Assembly: GCF_041200145.1 (NCBI RefSeq)
Contig: NZ_CP165734.1
Span: 2,976,001 to 3,040,000 of the forward strand
Length of the DNA: 64,000 nt
Direction: 5' to 3'
From: Bradyrhizobium sp. LLZ17
GTDB taxonomy: Bacteria > Pseudomonadota > Alphaproteobacteria > Rhizobiales > Xanthobacteraceae
Part shown: positions 51,047 through 60,254 of the stretch, one piece after another
Numbering within the stretch: the stretch's first letter is position 1
Layout of the letters: each line of letters starts with the position of its first letter
Notes under the pieces: generated by a model
The model's database searches: none
Told to the model about the DNA's origin: nothing
What the model saw: the letters and a program-made list of their open reading frames with translations, nothing else
Made by a program: the position numbers and the translations under genes

Positions 51047-51208
51047 TGTGCCCTCGCCCCTTGTGGGAGAGGGCAGCGACGCTGGTGGACGCAGACTTAC
51101 TCGGGTGAGGGGTTGTCTCCGCGAATACATCTCTGGCAATTGAGCTCGCTGAACTGACCCCTCATCCGGCGCTTCGCGCCACCTTCTGCCACAAGGGGAG
51201 AAGGGAAG
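51047..51208. repeat. Intergenic repeat (CCCTCGCCCCTTGTGGGAGAGGG family), full copy
   Basis: TGTGCCCTCGCCCCTTGTGG at the left, GGGTGAGGGGT and CTCCGCGAA in the middle, and CTCATCCGGCGCTTCGCGCC with CACAAGGGGAGAAGGGA at the right. Left and right ends carry inverted CCCCTTGTGG/CCACAAGGGG. Confidence 0.88.
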
Positions 51209-51233
51209 CGGAGCGCGTGGCAAAATCGGAAAG

Positions 51234-51653
51234 CTAGAGCACCACCCTCGCCGCTTCCAGCAGCCGCTCGCTGGCCGTCGCGGTTGCCAGCACCGTGCCG
51301 TCCGCGGCCATCAGCCTGGCCTCGACGAATGCAATCGTCTTGCCGAGCTGCGTCACCTTGGCCTCGGCGGTGATCGGCCCGGGCTTTGCGGGGGCCAGGA
51401 AATTGACCGTCATGCTGATGGTGGTGGTGTAGAGCCGGCCCTCGCTCATCACGAGCACGGCGGGGCCCATTGTGTCGTCGAGCATGGCCGAGAGCATGCC
51501 GCCCTGGATAAAGCCCGCCGGATTGCAGAACTCGGGCTTGCCTTCGAAAGCGAGCTTGATCCAACCATCTTCGGGACGGGCATCGAGCAGCCGCCATCCC
51601 AGCAGCTCGGCACAGGGCGGCCTTCGAAAATCGTCGAGCGCGGTCTTGATCAT
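51234..51653 (-). CDS. PaaI family hotdog thioesterase
   Basis: 139 aa, the normal length for PaaI/YdiI-type acyl-CoA thioesterases. The hotdog motif is FIQGGMLSAMLDDTMGPAVL (G-G and the Asp of the active site), followed by TTTISMTVNFLAPAKPG and the third strand region AEAKVTQLGKTIAFVEARL. Likely hydrolyses aryl- or fatty acyl-CoA. It lies 52 bp downstream of mutY on the same strand. Confidence 0.88.
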   Translation of the reverse strand: MIKTALDDFRRPPCAELLGWRLLDARPEDGWIKLAFEGKPEFCNPAGFIQGGMLSAMLDDTMGPAVLVMSEGRLYTTTISMTVNFLAPAKPGPITAEAKVTQLGKTIAFVEARLMAADGTVLATATASERLLEAARVVL

Positions 51654-51705
51654 GCGAAGCTCCGTTTCGCCCCGCTGTTAACGCAGCTCTGCTGCCAGCA
51701 TGGTG

Positions 51706-52823
51706 TCAGGAGGATGCGGCCGGCGCGAGGTCCAGCGCCTGCGCGATCACCTTGCGCATGACGTTGGGCAGTGCTTCGTCGGCAAGGGTCGCGATCGGCA
51801 CCCAGCGCATCCCTGCCGGCGCGCGGGTGCGAGCCGCTGCCTTCGCCGTGTAGACCACGAGTTCCAGCGGGAAATGCGTAAAAACGTGCGTGACCACGCC
51901 GACCTTGCGCTGCCAGCGCGAGAGCCCCTTCAAATCAGGCGCCTGTTGTTTCGCCGCCGCATCGTCTTGTCCGGCCAGCCAGTCCGAGCCGGGCACCTCG
52001 GTCATGCCGCCGAGCAGGCCTTTTTCGGGACGGGATCGAACCAGCAATTCGTCACCGCGCGTGACGACGAAGGCGGCGCCGCGCCGCAAGCTCCCGCTCT
52101 TCTTCGGCGCCTTGCGCGGAAAGCTCTCCTGCGTCCCTCGCGCGCGCGCCGTGCAGCCCTCGTTGAGCGGACAGAGCGAGCAGGCCGGCTTCTTCGGCGT
52201 GCAGATCGAGGCGCCCAGGTCCATCAGCGCCTGCGCGCTGTCACCGGCACGCGTATCGGCGAGCAGCGTCGCAGCCAGTTGCTGGATCACCGGCTTGGCC
52301 TGCGGCAACTCCTGTTCGACCGCGAACAGCCGAGACACCACCCGCTCGATATTGCCGTCGACCGGCATGGTGCGGCGATCGAACGCGATCGCCGCGATCG
52401 CCGCTGCCGTATAGGGCCCGATGCCCGGCACGCGCGCAGGCCCTCCTCCGTGTCGGGAAAGACCCCGCCATGCTCGCGCGTCACCGCCACCGCGCAAGCA
52501 TAGAGATTGCGAGCGCGGGAGTAATAGCCGAGCCCGGCCCACATCCGCAGCACCTCGTCCTGCGAGGCCCGGCCCAGCGCCATGACGTCAGGCCAGCGCG
52601 CGACGAACTTTTCGAAATAGGGCCCGACCGCCTTCACCGTGGTCTGCTGGAGCATGATCTCGGATAGCCAGACGCGGTAGGGATCCGACGTCTCGCCGGG
52701 ACGGGCTCGCCACGGCAATCGGCGGCGGTGGCGGTCGTACCAGGCGAGCAGCAATTCGGGGCTACCCGATAAGGTGCTCGCCGCTGGGCTACGTTCCCTC
52801 TTGAGCGTGGTCGTGGAAGGCAT
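51706..52823 (-). CDS. mutY: A/G-specific adenine glycosylase, frameshifted
   Basis: Removes A mispaired with 8-oxoG. Start ATG 52823. The first frame has WLSEIMLQQTTVKAVGPYF (catalytic Glu) and reaches EEGLRA. The frame must gain one base at 52430/52431 (G on the plus strand, C on the coding strand) to read LPGIGPYTAAAIAAIAF, the helix-hairpin-helix, and VDGNIERV with the catalytic Asp. The Fe-S cysteines CTPKKPACSLCPLNEGC and a C-terminal NUDIX-like 8-oxoG recognition domain follow. Corrected length ~372 aa is normal. Confidence 0.9.
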
Positions 52824-52880
52824 TTGCCTTTACTAAGGGAGGATCTGATCTGTGGCCAGCGTGTCCCCGACGTTGCGCGC

Positions 52881-52899
52881 TATAACGCCTTACGTTATA
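52881..52899. promoter_or_regulatory. Putative HigA operator
   Basis: TATAACG-CCTTA-CGTTATA: perfect 7-bp arms. It ends 7 bp before the higB ATG, so it probably overlaps the promoter, and TATAAC/GTTATA resemble -10 elements. Confidence 0.6.
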
Positions 52900-52906
52900 C
52901 ACGCAC

Positions 52907-53191
52907 ATGATCCAGAGCTTTGCGAACGCCGAGACCGAGTTGATCTGGTCCGGACGGCGAAGCCGAAAATTGCCGCCCGACATTCAGAATGCCGCCTTGC
53001 GAAAACTGCGTTTGTTGAACCAGGCACGGGTTGTGGCTGACCTCAGGGTTCCTCCGGGCAATCGACTCGAAGCGCTGAAGGCCGACCGCCAGGGCCAGTA
53101 TTCGATCCGGATCAACGATCAGTGGCGCATCTGCTTTGTTTGGGACGACGGAGGACCGAGAGATGTCGAAATCGTCGATTACCACGGCTAG
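52907..53191 (+). CDS. higB: HigB-type toxin (RelE/ParE superfamily)
   Basis: 94 aa: a probable ribosome-dependent mRNA endonuclease of a type II toxin-antitoxin pair. The HigB-1 pattern is clear: MIQSFANAETELIWSGRRSR, ARKLRLLNQA-like (ALRKLRLLNQARVVADLRVP), GNRLEALKADRQGQYSIRIN and WRICFVWDD. The catalytic basic and aromatic residues are present, so it is probably active. No ribosome site is visible: only 7 bp separate the operator palindrome from the ATG. It overlaps higA by 29 bp. The toxin-first order is typical of HigBA. Confidence 0.92.
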   Translation: MIQSFANAETELIWSGRRSRKLPPDIQNAALRKLRLLNQARVVADLRVPPGNRLEALKADRQGQYSIRINDQWRICFVWDDGGPRDVEIVDYHG

Positions 53192-53486
53192 GAGCGGGCT
53201 GCTGCGCAATCCCCATCCGGGCGAAATCCTGCTGGAGGAGTTTTTGAAGCCGATGGAGCTCAGCCAGAACGCGCTGGCGCGCGCGGTTCGCGTGCCGCCA
53301 CGGCGGATCAACGAGATCGTCCTGGGCAAGCGTGACATTACAGCTGACACGGACCTGCGGCTCGCCCGCTATTTTGGGCTGTCAGAGGGCTTTTTTCTGG
53401 GCCTCCAGATGGATTACGATCTGATGCAGCGGCGGCGCGAGATAGATCGCGACTTGAAGGCCATCCGGCCGCGCGCGGCCGCCTAG
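53163..53486 (+). CDS. higA: HigA-type antitoxin
   Basis: 107 aa from ATG 53163, with GGAGG 8 bp upstream and inside higB. An XRE-type helix-turn-helix fills residues ~17-85: NPHPGEILLEEFLKPMELSQ, NALARAVRVPPRRINEIVLG, KRDITADTDLRLARYFG, the VapI/HigA pattern. It neutralises HigB and should repress the operon through the upstream palindrome. Its stop is 2 bp before the DUF721 gene, tying the two. Confidence 0.93.
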   Translation: MSKSSITTARSGLLRNPHPGEILLEEFLKPMELSQNALARAVRVPPRRINEIVLGKRDITADTDLRLARYFGLSEGFFLGLQMDYDLMQRRREIDRDLKAIRPRAAA

Positions 53487-53488
53487 CT

Positions 53489-53977
53489 ATGGCGCGCTTT
53501 TCCAAACCCGGCCCGATCAGCGCCAAGCCGCTGTCGCTGCTGCTCAACGACGTCTTTGCCGAGGCCTACGCCAAGCAGGGCTTTGCCGCGCGCGAGCTGG
53601 TGACGCGATGGGCGCAGATCGCCGGGCCGGAGATCGCCGCCCATGCCGAGCCCCTCAAGATGCAGTGGCCGCGGCCGGTCGAGGGCCAGCCGCAGGAGCC
53701 GGCGACGCTGGTGCTGCGGGTCGAGGGCCCGATGGCGCTGGAGATCCAGCACTCGGCCGATGTGATCCTGGAGCGGGTCAACCGCTTCTTCGGCTGGAGC
53801 GCGGTCGGCAAGCTCGCCTTTCGCCAGGCTCCCCTGTCGCGCACCCGGCGCCCAATGCGGCCGGGTCCGCCGGACCCCAAGGCTGTCGCCAAGGTGGCGG
53901 AAGAGCTCGGGGAGATCGAAGATGAACAATTGAAAACGGCGCTGGCCCGGCTCGGCGCCGCCATCAAGCGAAATTGA
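53489..53977 (+). CDS. DUF721 (DciA-like) protein
   Basis: 162 aa. The DUF721 core is at residues ~12-105: PLSLLLNDVFAEAYAKQGFA, LVTRWAQIAGPEIAAHAEPL, then a strand LVLRVEGPMALEIQHSADVI and LERVNRFFGW. DciA proteins of this fold load the replicative helicase DnaB in bacteria that lack DnaC, so a replication role is likely. The C-terminal ~55 residues are Pro-rich then helical. It lies 2 bp after higA and 134 bp before the dsbA start. Confidence 0.82.
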   Translation: MARFSKPGPISAKPLSLLLNDVFAEAYAKQGFAARELVTRWAQIAGPEIAAHAEPLKMQWPRPVEGQPQEPATLVLRVEGPMALEIQHSADVILERVNRFFGWSAVGKLAFRQAPLSRTRRPMRPGPPDPKAVAKVAEELGEIEDEQLKTALARLGAAIKRN

Positions 53978-54111
53978 GCCTTATTCTGCGACCAATCTGG
54001 ACCTGTCCTTGCGGCCCGCCATTGCCTCAAACCACGTTTCAAGCTAGCGACAGGCCGCCCGGAACCCTGCTACGAAGTTCGGGCGAGACCACGCCAATTC
54101 GGGAGCCGACC

Positions 54112-54768
54112 TTGATCATCACCCGCCGCGCCTTCACCACGATGCTGTCGCTGACCGGGCTTGCCGCGCTCGCCGGGCTCTCGCCGCTGCGGTTCATCTC
54201 GGAGGCGATGGCACAGAGCGCCGCGGATGTGGCCAAGCCAGTCTCGCTGCCCGACATGGCGCTGGGCCCGAAGGACGCCGCCGTCACCATCACCGAATAC
54301 GCCTCGATGACCTGCCCGCATTGCGCGGCCTTCAACGAGCAGGTATTCCCCAAGATCAAATCGGAATACATCGACACCGGCAAGGTGCGCTACATCTTCC
54401 GCGAGTTCCCGCTCGACATCAAAGCGGCCGCCGGCTCGATGCTGTCGCGCTGCATCGCCAATGGCGACGCGCCGAAATATTTCGCCGTCACCGACATGCT
54501 GTTCCGCCAGCAGAGCGATTGGGTGGTGAAGAACACCACGGAGACACTGACGCGGATCGGTAAGCAGGCCGGCCTCACCCAGCAGCAGGTCGAAACCTGC
54601 CTGAAGGACCAGGCGCTGCTCGACAAGATCGCCGCCGACCAGAAATACGCGAGCGACGTGTTGAAGGTCGATTCCACGCCGACCTTCTTCATCAATGGCG
54701 AGAAGATCAAGGGCGAGGCCTCGTTCGAGGAATTCGCGAAAAAGATCAATCCGCTGCTGAAGAGCTGA
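54112..54768 (+). CDS. DsbA-family thioredoxin-fold protein with a Tat-like signal
   Basis: 218 aa from TTG 54112, which has GGGAG 6 bp upstream. The longer frame from 53974 is rejected because it buries the signal. The N-terminus ITRRAFTTMLSLTGLAALAG carries a twin-arginine pattern (TRRAF) and a hydrophobic core. The mature domain has the redox motif CPHC in SMTCPHCAAFN, and the cis-Pro loop VDSTPTFFING. It probably acts on periplasmic disulphides after Tat export. Located between the DciA-like gene and smc, a constant alphaproteobacterial neighbourhood as far as I recall. Confidence 0.9.
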   Translation: MIITRRAFTTMLSLTGLAALAGLSPLRFISEAMAQSAADVAKPVSLPDMALGPKDAAVTITEYASMTCPHCAAFNEQVFPKIKSEYIDTGKVRYIFREFPLDIKAAAGSMLSRCIANGDAPKYFAVTDMLFRQQSDWVVKNTTETLTRIGKQAGLTQQQVETCLKDQALLDKIAADQKYASDVLKVDSTPTFFINGEKIKGEASFEEFAKKINPLLKS

Positions 54769-54984
54769 TCCGAAGATTCAACACCTGATTCGCGCATCCA
54801 AAGCCGTATCTTTCCCGTCATAAATCCCTTGGGAAAAGCGGCTTTCGCAGGTTGCCCTCGCGGCGCACCACGGCCATTGTCCAGCCGCATGAGTAGCCTT
54901 GGGCGACTCACCAGACAGCGACATTACCTTCCATGGTATTGTCCCGGCAGGGAGATCGCGCCCTGTCAACAGAGATGCGTGCTT

Positions 54985-57900
54985 ATGAAAATCACCCGCC
55001 TGCGCCTACACGGATTCAAGTCCTTCGTTGAGCCCACGGACTTCGTCATCGAGCCCGGCCTGACCGGCGTGGTCGGACCCAATGGCTGCGGCAAGTCAGA
55101 TCTGGTCGAGGCGCTGCGCTGGGCGATGGGCGAGACCTCGTACAAGTCGCTGCGCGCCGCCGACATGGACGCGGTCATCTTCGCGGGCTCCGGTAACCGT
55201 CCGGCGCGCAACCACGCCGAAGTGACGATGACGATCGACAACGCCGATCGCACCGCGCCGGCGGCGATGAACGACAGCCAGCTTCTCGAAATCTCCCGCC
55301 GCATCGAGCGCGAGGCGGGTTCGGTCTATCGCATCAACGGCCGCGACGTGCGCGCCCGCGACGTGCAGATCCTGTTTGCGGACGCCGCCACCGGCGCGCG
55401 CTCGCCGGCCCTCGTCCACCAGGGCAAGATCGGCGAGATCATCCAGGCCAAGCCCGAGCAGCGCCGCCGCGTGCTGGAAGACGCCGCCGGGGTCGCCGGC
55501 CTGCACGCCCGCCGCCACGAAGCCGAGCTGCGGCTGAAGGCGGCCGAAACCAACCTCACCCGCGTCGAGGACGTGATCGGCCAGCTCGCGGGCCAGATGG
55601 AGGGCCTCAAGAAGCAGGCCCGCCAGGCCGTGCGCTATCGCGAGGTCGCTTCCAAGGTCCGCAAGGCGGAAGCAACCCTGTTCCACCTGCGCTGGATCGG
55701 CGCCCATGCCGACGTGAACGAGTCCGGCCACACCCATGATCTCGCCGTCCGCGAGATGGCCGAGCGCACCCAGCACCAGGCCGAGGCCGCGCGCATCCAG
55801 GCGATCCGCGCCGCCGAAATGCCGGCGTTGCGCGATGCCGAAGCGCGCGCCGCGGCCGGCCTTCAGCGCCTCACCAATGCCCGCGAACTGCTCGACCGCG
55901 AGGAGGAGCGCGCCAGGGAGCGCGTCGCCGAGCTCGAACGCCGCCTGGCGCAGTTCGAGGGCGATATCGCCCGGGCCCAACAGCAGACCATGGATGCCGA
56001 CGTCGCGCTCGAGCGGCTCGATGCCGAGGACGCCGAACTCAAGGAAGAGATCAAGTCGCGCGTCGAAAAGCGCTCCGGCGTCGACGAGCGCGTGGCCGAA
56101 GCCGAGGCTACGCTGACCGAAGCCGAAGGCCAGTTCTCGGAGCTCACCACCGCGCTCGCCGACCTCACGGCTAAGCGCAACCAGCTCGAGGCCAACGTTC
56201 GCACCCACCGCGACAAGCTCGCCCGGCTCGACCAGGAGATCGCCAATGTCGCCGCCGAAGAGCAGAAGCTCGCGGACCAGACCGGCGGCTTCGGCGATCT
56301 CGACGAGCTGACTGCCGCGGTCGAGAACGCCGAACAGACGCTGGCGGCTTCGGAAGCAGCAGCCCACGCGAGCGAAGCCGCTCACGTCGCAGCGCGCCAG
56401 ACGCTGGAATCCTCGCGCTCGCCGCTGAACGAGGCCGACAAGCGCGTGCAGCGGCTCGAGACCGAGGCGCGCACGATCGCCAAGATCGTCAACGGCGAGA
56501 CCAAGAATCTGTGGCCGCCGATCATCGACGGCATCACCGTCGACAAGGGTTTTGAAAAGGCGATCGGCGCAGCGCTTGGCGACGATCTCGACGCACCCGT
56601 GGATCCGTCGGCGCCGATGCGCTGGACCAATGCCGGCGTGACCGAAGGCGATCCGGCGCTGCCCGATGGCGTCGTGCCGCTTGCCGATCATGTGCAGGCG
56701 CCGGCCGAACTGGCGCGCCGCCTGGCGCAGATCGGCGTGGTGCCTCGCGAGCGCGGTGCCGAACTCGTTTCGCAGCTCAAGACCGGCCAGCGGCTGGTTT
56801 CGCCCGAAGGCGACGTCTGGCGCTGGGACGGCTTTGTCGCAGCAGCTCACGCCCCGACCGGTGCCGCGCGCCGGCTTGCCGAGCGCGCGCGCCTCGTCGA
56901 CCTCGAGAACGAGCTGGAGCAGGCCCGCATCGACGCGCAGATCCAGCGACAGGCGCTGGAAAATGCCGAAGCCGAATTGCAGATGGCGGCCAGCACCGAG
57001 GGCGCATCGCGCGAGGCCTGGCGCGCCGCGCAGCGCGAGCTCAACGCCGCACGTGAGCGCCATGCCACCGCCGAACGCGAGATCAACCGTCACGCCGCGC
57101 GCAAATCGGCGCTGATCGAAGCGCATAGCCGCCTCGCCGCCGACCGCGCCGAGGCCGAGGCCGCGCATGAATACGCTGCCGCTGCGATCTCCGAGCTGCC
57201 GCCCAGCGAAGACGCCGAAATCCGTCTCGCCGCGGTCCGCAGCGACATCGAGGGACATCGCCGCATGGCGGCCCAGGTCCGCGCCGAGGCGCAGGCGCTG
57301 GCACGCGAGGCCGAACTTGCCGACCGCCGCGTGCAGGCGATCCTCGCCGAGCGCACCGAGTGGCAGAACCGCAAGGGCAGCGCGGCCTCCCACATCGACA
57401 CCATCCAGGCCCGCATCACCGAAGTCTCGATCGAACGCAGCGATCTCGAGAACGCGCCCGCCGTCTTCGCCGAGAAGCGCAGCGCACTGATCACCGAGAT
57501 CGAATATGCCGAGAACGACCGCCGCGTCGCTGCCGACGCGCTCGCCGCCGCCGAAACCGCGATGGCTGAGACCGATCGCGCGGCCAAGCTGACGCTCGAA
57601 GCGCTGTCGAGCTCCCGCGAGGCCACCGCGCGTGCCGAAGAGCGCATGGAAGGCGCGCGGCGCCGGCTCGAGGACATCGAGCGCGAGATCCGCGACATGC
57701 TCGAAGTCGAGCCGCAGGCCGTTGCCGGCCTCGCCGAGATCGAGCCCGGCGCGGAGCTGCCGCCGCTCGGCGAGACCGAGGAGGAGCTGGAAAAACTGCG
57801 CCGCGACCGCGAGCGCCTCGGCGCCGTCAATTTGCGCGCCGAGGAAGAGCTGCGCGAGGTCGAGACCCAGCACACCAGCCTCACCACCGAGCGGGACGAC

Positions 57901-58449
57901 CTCGTCGAAGCCATCAAGCGGCTGCGCCAGGGCATCCAGAGCCTGAACAAGGAAGCCCGCGAGCGGCTCCTGACCTCGTTCGAGGTGGTCAACAATCACT
58001 TCAAGCGGCTGTTCGTCGAGCTGTTCGGCGGCGGCGAGGCGGCGCTGCATCTGATCGAGAGCGACGACCCGCTCGAAGCCGGCCTCGAGATCATCGCCAA
58101 GCCGCCTGGCAAAAAGCCGCAGACCCTGTCGCTGCTCTCGGGCGGCGAGCAGGCGCTGACCGCGATGGCGCTGATCTTTGCGGTGTTCCTCACCAATCCG
58201 TCGCCGATCTGCGTGCTGGACGAAGTCGACGCGCCGCTCGACGATCACAACGTCGAACGCTACTGCAACCTGCTGCACGAGATGACCGCCTCGACCGACA
58301 CCCGCTTCATCATCATCACGCACAACCCGATCACGATGGCGCGCATGAACCGGCTGTTCGGCGTCACCATGGCCGAGCGCGGCGTTTCTCAGCTGGTGTC
58401 GGTGAACCTGCAAGAGGCCGTGGACATTCTCGACCAGAACGTGGCTTGA
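54985..58449 (+). CDS. smc: Chromosome segregation protein SMC
   Basis: 1154 aa from ATG 54985 (MKITRLRLHGFKSFVEPTDF); the upstream extension is unconserved. It organises and segregates the chromosome with ScpA/ScpB. Walker A is GPNGCGKSDL at the N-terminus. Long heptad-rich coiled coils rich in Ala, Glu and Arg flank a central hinge (residues ~500-670). The C-terminal signature is LLSGGEQALTAMALIFA and Walker B is ICVLDEVDAPLDDHNV. Complete, of normal length. Confidence 0.97.
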   Translation: MKITRLRLHGFKSFVEPTDFVIEPGLTGVVGPNGCGKSDLVEALRWAMGETSYKSLRAADMDAVIFAGSGNRPARNHAEVTMTIDNADRTAPAAMNDSQLLEISRRIEREAGSVYRINGRDVRARDVQILFADAATGARSPALVHQGKIGEIIQAKPEQRRRVLEDAAGVAGLHARRHEAELRLKAAETNLTRVEDVIGQLAGQMEGLKKQARQAVRYREVASKVRKAEATLFHLRWIGAHADVNESGHTHDLAVREMAERTQHQAEAARIQAIRAAEMPALRDAEARAAAGLQRLTNARELLDREEERARERVAELERRLAQFEGDIARAQQQTMDADVALERLDAEDAELKEEIKSRVEKRSGVDERVAEAEATLTEAEGQFSELTTALADLTAKRNQLEANVRTHRDKLARLDQEIANVAAEEQKLADQTGGFGDLDELTAAVENAEQTLAASEAAAHASEAAHVAARQTLESSRSPLNEADKRVQRLETEARTIAKIVNGETKNLWPPIIDGITVDKGFEKAIGAALGDDLDAPVDPSAPMRWTNAGVTEGDPALPDGVVPLADHVQAPAELARRLAQIGVVPRERGAELVSQLKTGQRLVSPEGDVWRWDGFVAAAHAPTGAARRLAERARLVDLENELEQARIDAQIQRQALENAEAELQMAASTEGASREAWRAAQRELNAARERHATAEREINRHAARKSALIEAHSRLAADRAEAEAAHEYAAAAISELPPSEDAEIRLAAVRSDIEGHRRMAAQVRAEAQALAREAELADRRVQAILAERTEWQNRKGSAASHIDTIQARITEVSIERSDLENAPAVFAEKRSALITEIEYAENDRRVAADALAAAETAMAETDRAAKLTLEALSSSREATARAEERMEGARRRLEDIEREIRDMLEVEPQAVAGLAEIEPGAELPPLGETEEELEKLRRDRERLGAVNLRAEEELREVETQHTSLTTERDDLVEAIKRLRQGIQSLNKEARERLLTSFEVVNNHFKRLFVELFGGGEAALHLIESDDPLEAGLEIIAKPPGKKPQTLSLLSGGEQALTAMALIFAVFLTNPSPICVLDEVDAPLDDHNVERYCNLLHEMTASTDTRFIIITHNPITMARMNRLFGVTMAERGVSQLVSVNLQEAVDILDQNVA

Positions 58450-58460
58450 GAAGATTGACC

Positions 58461-58552
58461 GTCATTCCGGGGCGATGCGCGGCATCGAGCCCGGAATCTC
58501 GCGCGACGATCTCTAGATCCCGGCTTCGCGACTTCGTCGCGCCCCGGGATGA
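58461..58552. repeat. Intergenic palindromic repeat (GTCATTCCGGGGC family), copy 3
   Basis: GTCATTCCGGGGCGATGCGC and GAGCCCGGAATCTCGCG at the left; CTAGATCCCGGCTTCGCG and GCGCCCCGGGATGA at the right. It ends at the Rsm22 start region and supplies an in-frame ATG at 58549 that is probably not used. Confidence 0.8.
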
Positions 58553-58563
58553 AGGCGGTGGAC

Positions 58564-59541
58564 ATGATCTCGCCCACGCTTCCCGCTGAGCTAAAGGCAG
58601 CCCTCGACGCGAAGCTCCAGGGCTTCTCGCGCACCGACGCGGCGCAGCGATCGCAGAAGATCTCGACCACCTATCGCGCCGGCGGCGGCTCCGGCACGAT
58701 CAAATCCGAGGCCGATGCGCTCGCCTATGCGCTGGCGCGGATGCCGGCCACTTACGCTGCCGTCGCCGCAAGCCTGAGCGCACTGACCGAGACCGCGCCG
58801 GAGTTCGCCCCGGAAACTCTGCTCGACGTCGGCGCGGGCCCGGGCACCGCAAGCTGGGCCGCGGCGGAGGCTTTTTCGTCATTGCAAGATTTCACGCTGC
58901 TCGACGCCAACGCCACCCTGAGCCGGCTTGCGCTCGAGCTGGCACACGACAGCTCGCGCCTCGCGGATTGCCGCTATTTGCCGGGCGACGCCGCCACCAA
59001 CCTCGTCGAGGTCGCTCAAGCCGATCTCGTCGTCGCGAGCTATGTCATCGGCGAGCTCGGCGAGAGCGACCAGCGCAAGCTCGCCGAAATGATGTGGGCC
59101 AAAGCGCGCCATGCGCTGGTCGTGATCGAGCCCGGCACGCCTGCCGGTTATTCACGCATCCTCGCACTGCGCCAGCAGCTGATCGCGGCTGGCGCCTATG
59201 TCGCCGCGCCCTGCCCGCACGAAAAGCCCTGTCCTCTCATCGCGCCCGACTGGTGCCATTTCAACCAGCGCCTGCCGCGCTCGCAGGCGCACCGCCAGAT
59301 CAAAGGCGCCGACGTGCCGTTCGAGGACGAACGCTTCATCTACGTCGCATTGACCCGCACGCCGCCCGCAACACGCGCCGCCCGCGTGCTGGCGCCGCCG
59401 GACATCGGCAAGGCCGAGATCACGGCCAAGCTCTGCACCGAGGACGGCGTCGAACTCGCGAAGGTGCCGCGCCGCGACAAGCCCGCCTATGCGCATGCAC
59501 GGCGCTGGCGCTGGGGTGATGCCGCCACGGCCGAAAGTTAA
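58564..59541 (+). CDS. Rsm22-type small ribosomal subunit methyltransferase-like protein
   Basis: 325 aa from ATG 58564; the ATG at 58549 lies in the repeat. Rossmann motif LLDVGAGPGTASWAAAEAF is near residue 87. It shares with Rsm22/METTL17 the cysteine-rich segment APCPHEKPCPLIAPDWCHFN, a probable Fe-S or metal site, followed by QRLPRSQAHRQIKG. Relatives act on the small (mitochondrial) ribosomal subunit during assembly. It lies downstream of smc but separated by the repeat. Confidence 0.88.
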   Translation: MISPTLPAELKAALDAKLQGFSRTDAAQRSQKISTTYRAGGGSGTIKSEADALAYALARMPATYAAVAASLSALTETAPEFAPETLLDVGAGPGTASWAAAEAFSSLQDFTLLDANATLSRLALELAHDSSRLADCRYLPGDAATNLVEVAQADLVVASYVIGELGESDQRKLAEMMWAKARHALVVIEPGTPAGYSRILALRQQLIAAGAYVAAPCPHEKPCPLIAPDWCHFNQRLPRSQAHRQIKGADVPFEDERFIYVALTRTPPATRAARVLAPPDIGKAEITAKLCTEDGVELAKVPRRDKPAYAHARRWRWGDAATAES

Positions 59542-59675
59542 CCTCGTTAGCCGCTTTTGCCTTGAACTCGGATGGTTCCCCGTTCGACCAAGTCTTACCT
59601 TTCCTCTGCGCCGGGCTCTCCCCCGGCCCCGTTTTGGTCTACGCTGCCCGCCTCAATCCCCTTCAGGAGTTCTCC

Positions 59676-60236
59676 ATGTCGACCGGCTGGATCGTTCTCG
59701 GCGTTATCGTCGTCCTCGTGCTGTTCGCCTTCGGCGCCTACAACCGGCTGGTGGCGCTGAGCCAGCGCGTCGGCCAGGCCTTTGCCGATATCGACGTGCA
59801 GCTCAAGCAGCGTCACGATCTGGTCCCGAACCTGGTCGAGACGGTGAAGGGCTATGCCTCGCACGAGCGCGGCACGCTCGACGACGTCATCAAGGCGCGC
59901 AATTCGGCGATGTCGGCGCAGGGGCCGACGCAGGTGTCCGCGGCGGAGAACCAGCTCTCCGGCGCGCTCGGCCGGCTGATCGCGCTGTCGGAGGCTTATC
60001 CGGACCTCAAGGCCAACGCCAACTTCCAGCAGCTCGCCAGCGAGCTCTCCGATCTCGAGAACAAGATCGCGGCGAGCCGCCGCTTCTTCAACAGCGCGGT
60101 CCAGGAATACAACACCGGCATCCAGCAGATGCCCGCCGCGTTGTTCGCCGGCATGTTCGGCTTCACCCGGAAGGATTTCTTCGATCTCGGCGCGACCCGC
60201 ACCGAAGTCGAAGCGGCGCCCCAGGTGAAGTTCTGA
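59676..60236 (+). CDS. LemA family protein
   Basis: 186 aa from ATG 59676, with AGGAG 8 bp upstream. One N-terminal membrane helix (GWIVLGVIVVLVLFAFGAYN), then the LemA helical bundle: RVGQAFADIDVQLKQRHDLV, PNLVETVKGYASHE, and FFNSAVQEYNTGIQQMPAAL near the end with the FGF-K-FF motif. Function is not well known. lemA is often adjacent to an M48/HtpX protease, as here (60374). Confidence 0.95.
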   Translation: MSTGWIVLGVIVVLVLFAFGAYNRLVALSQRVGQAFADIDVQLKQRHDLVPNLVETVKGYASHERGTLDDVIKARNSAMSAQGPTQVSAAENQLSGALGRLIALSEAYPDLKANANFQQLASELSDLENKIAASRRFFNSAVQEYNTGIQQMPAALFAGMFGFTRKDFFDLGATRTEVEAAPQVKF

Positions 60237-60254
60237 TTCAGCTCACCAAACGGT

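Noticed and set aside
55096..58413. 1105-codon frame antisense to smc
   Set aside because: Composition mirrors the Ala/Glu/Arg codons of SMC; no motif, no ribosome site.
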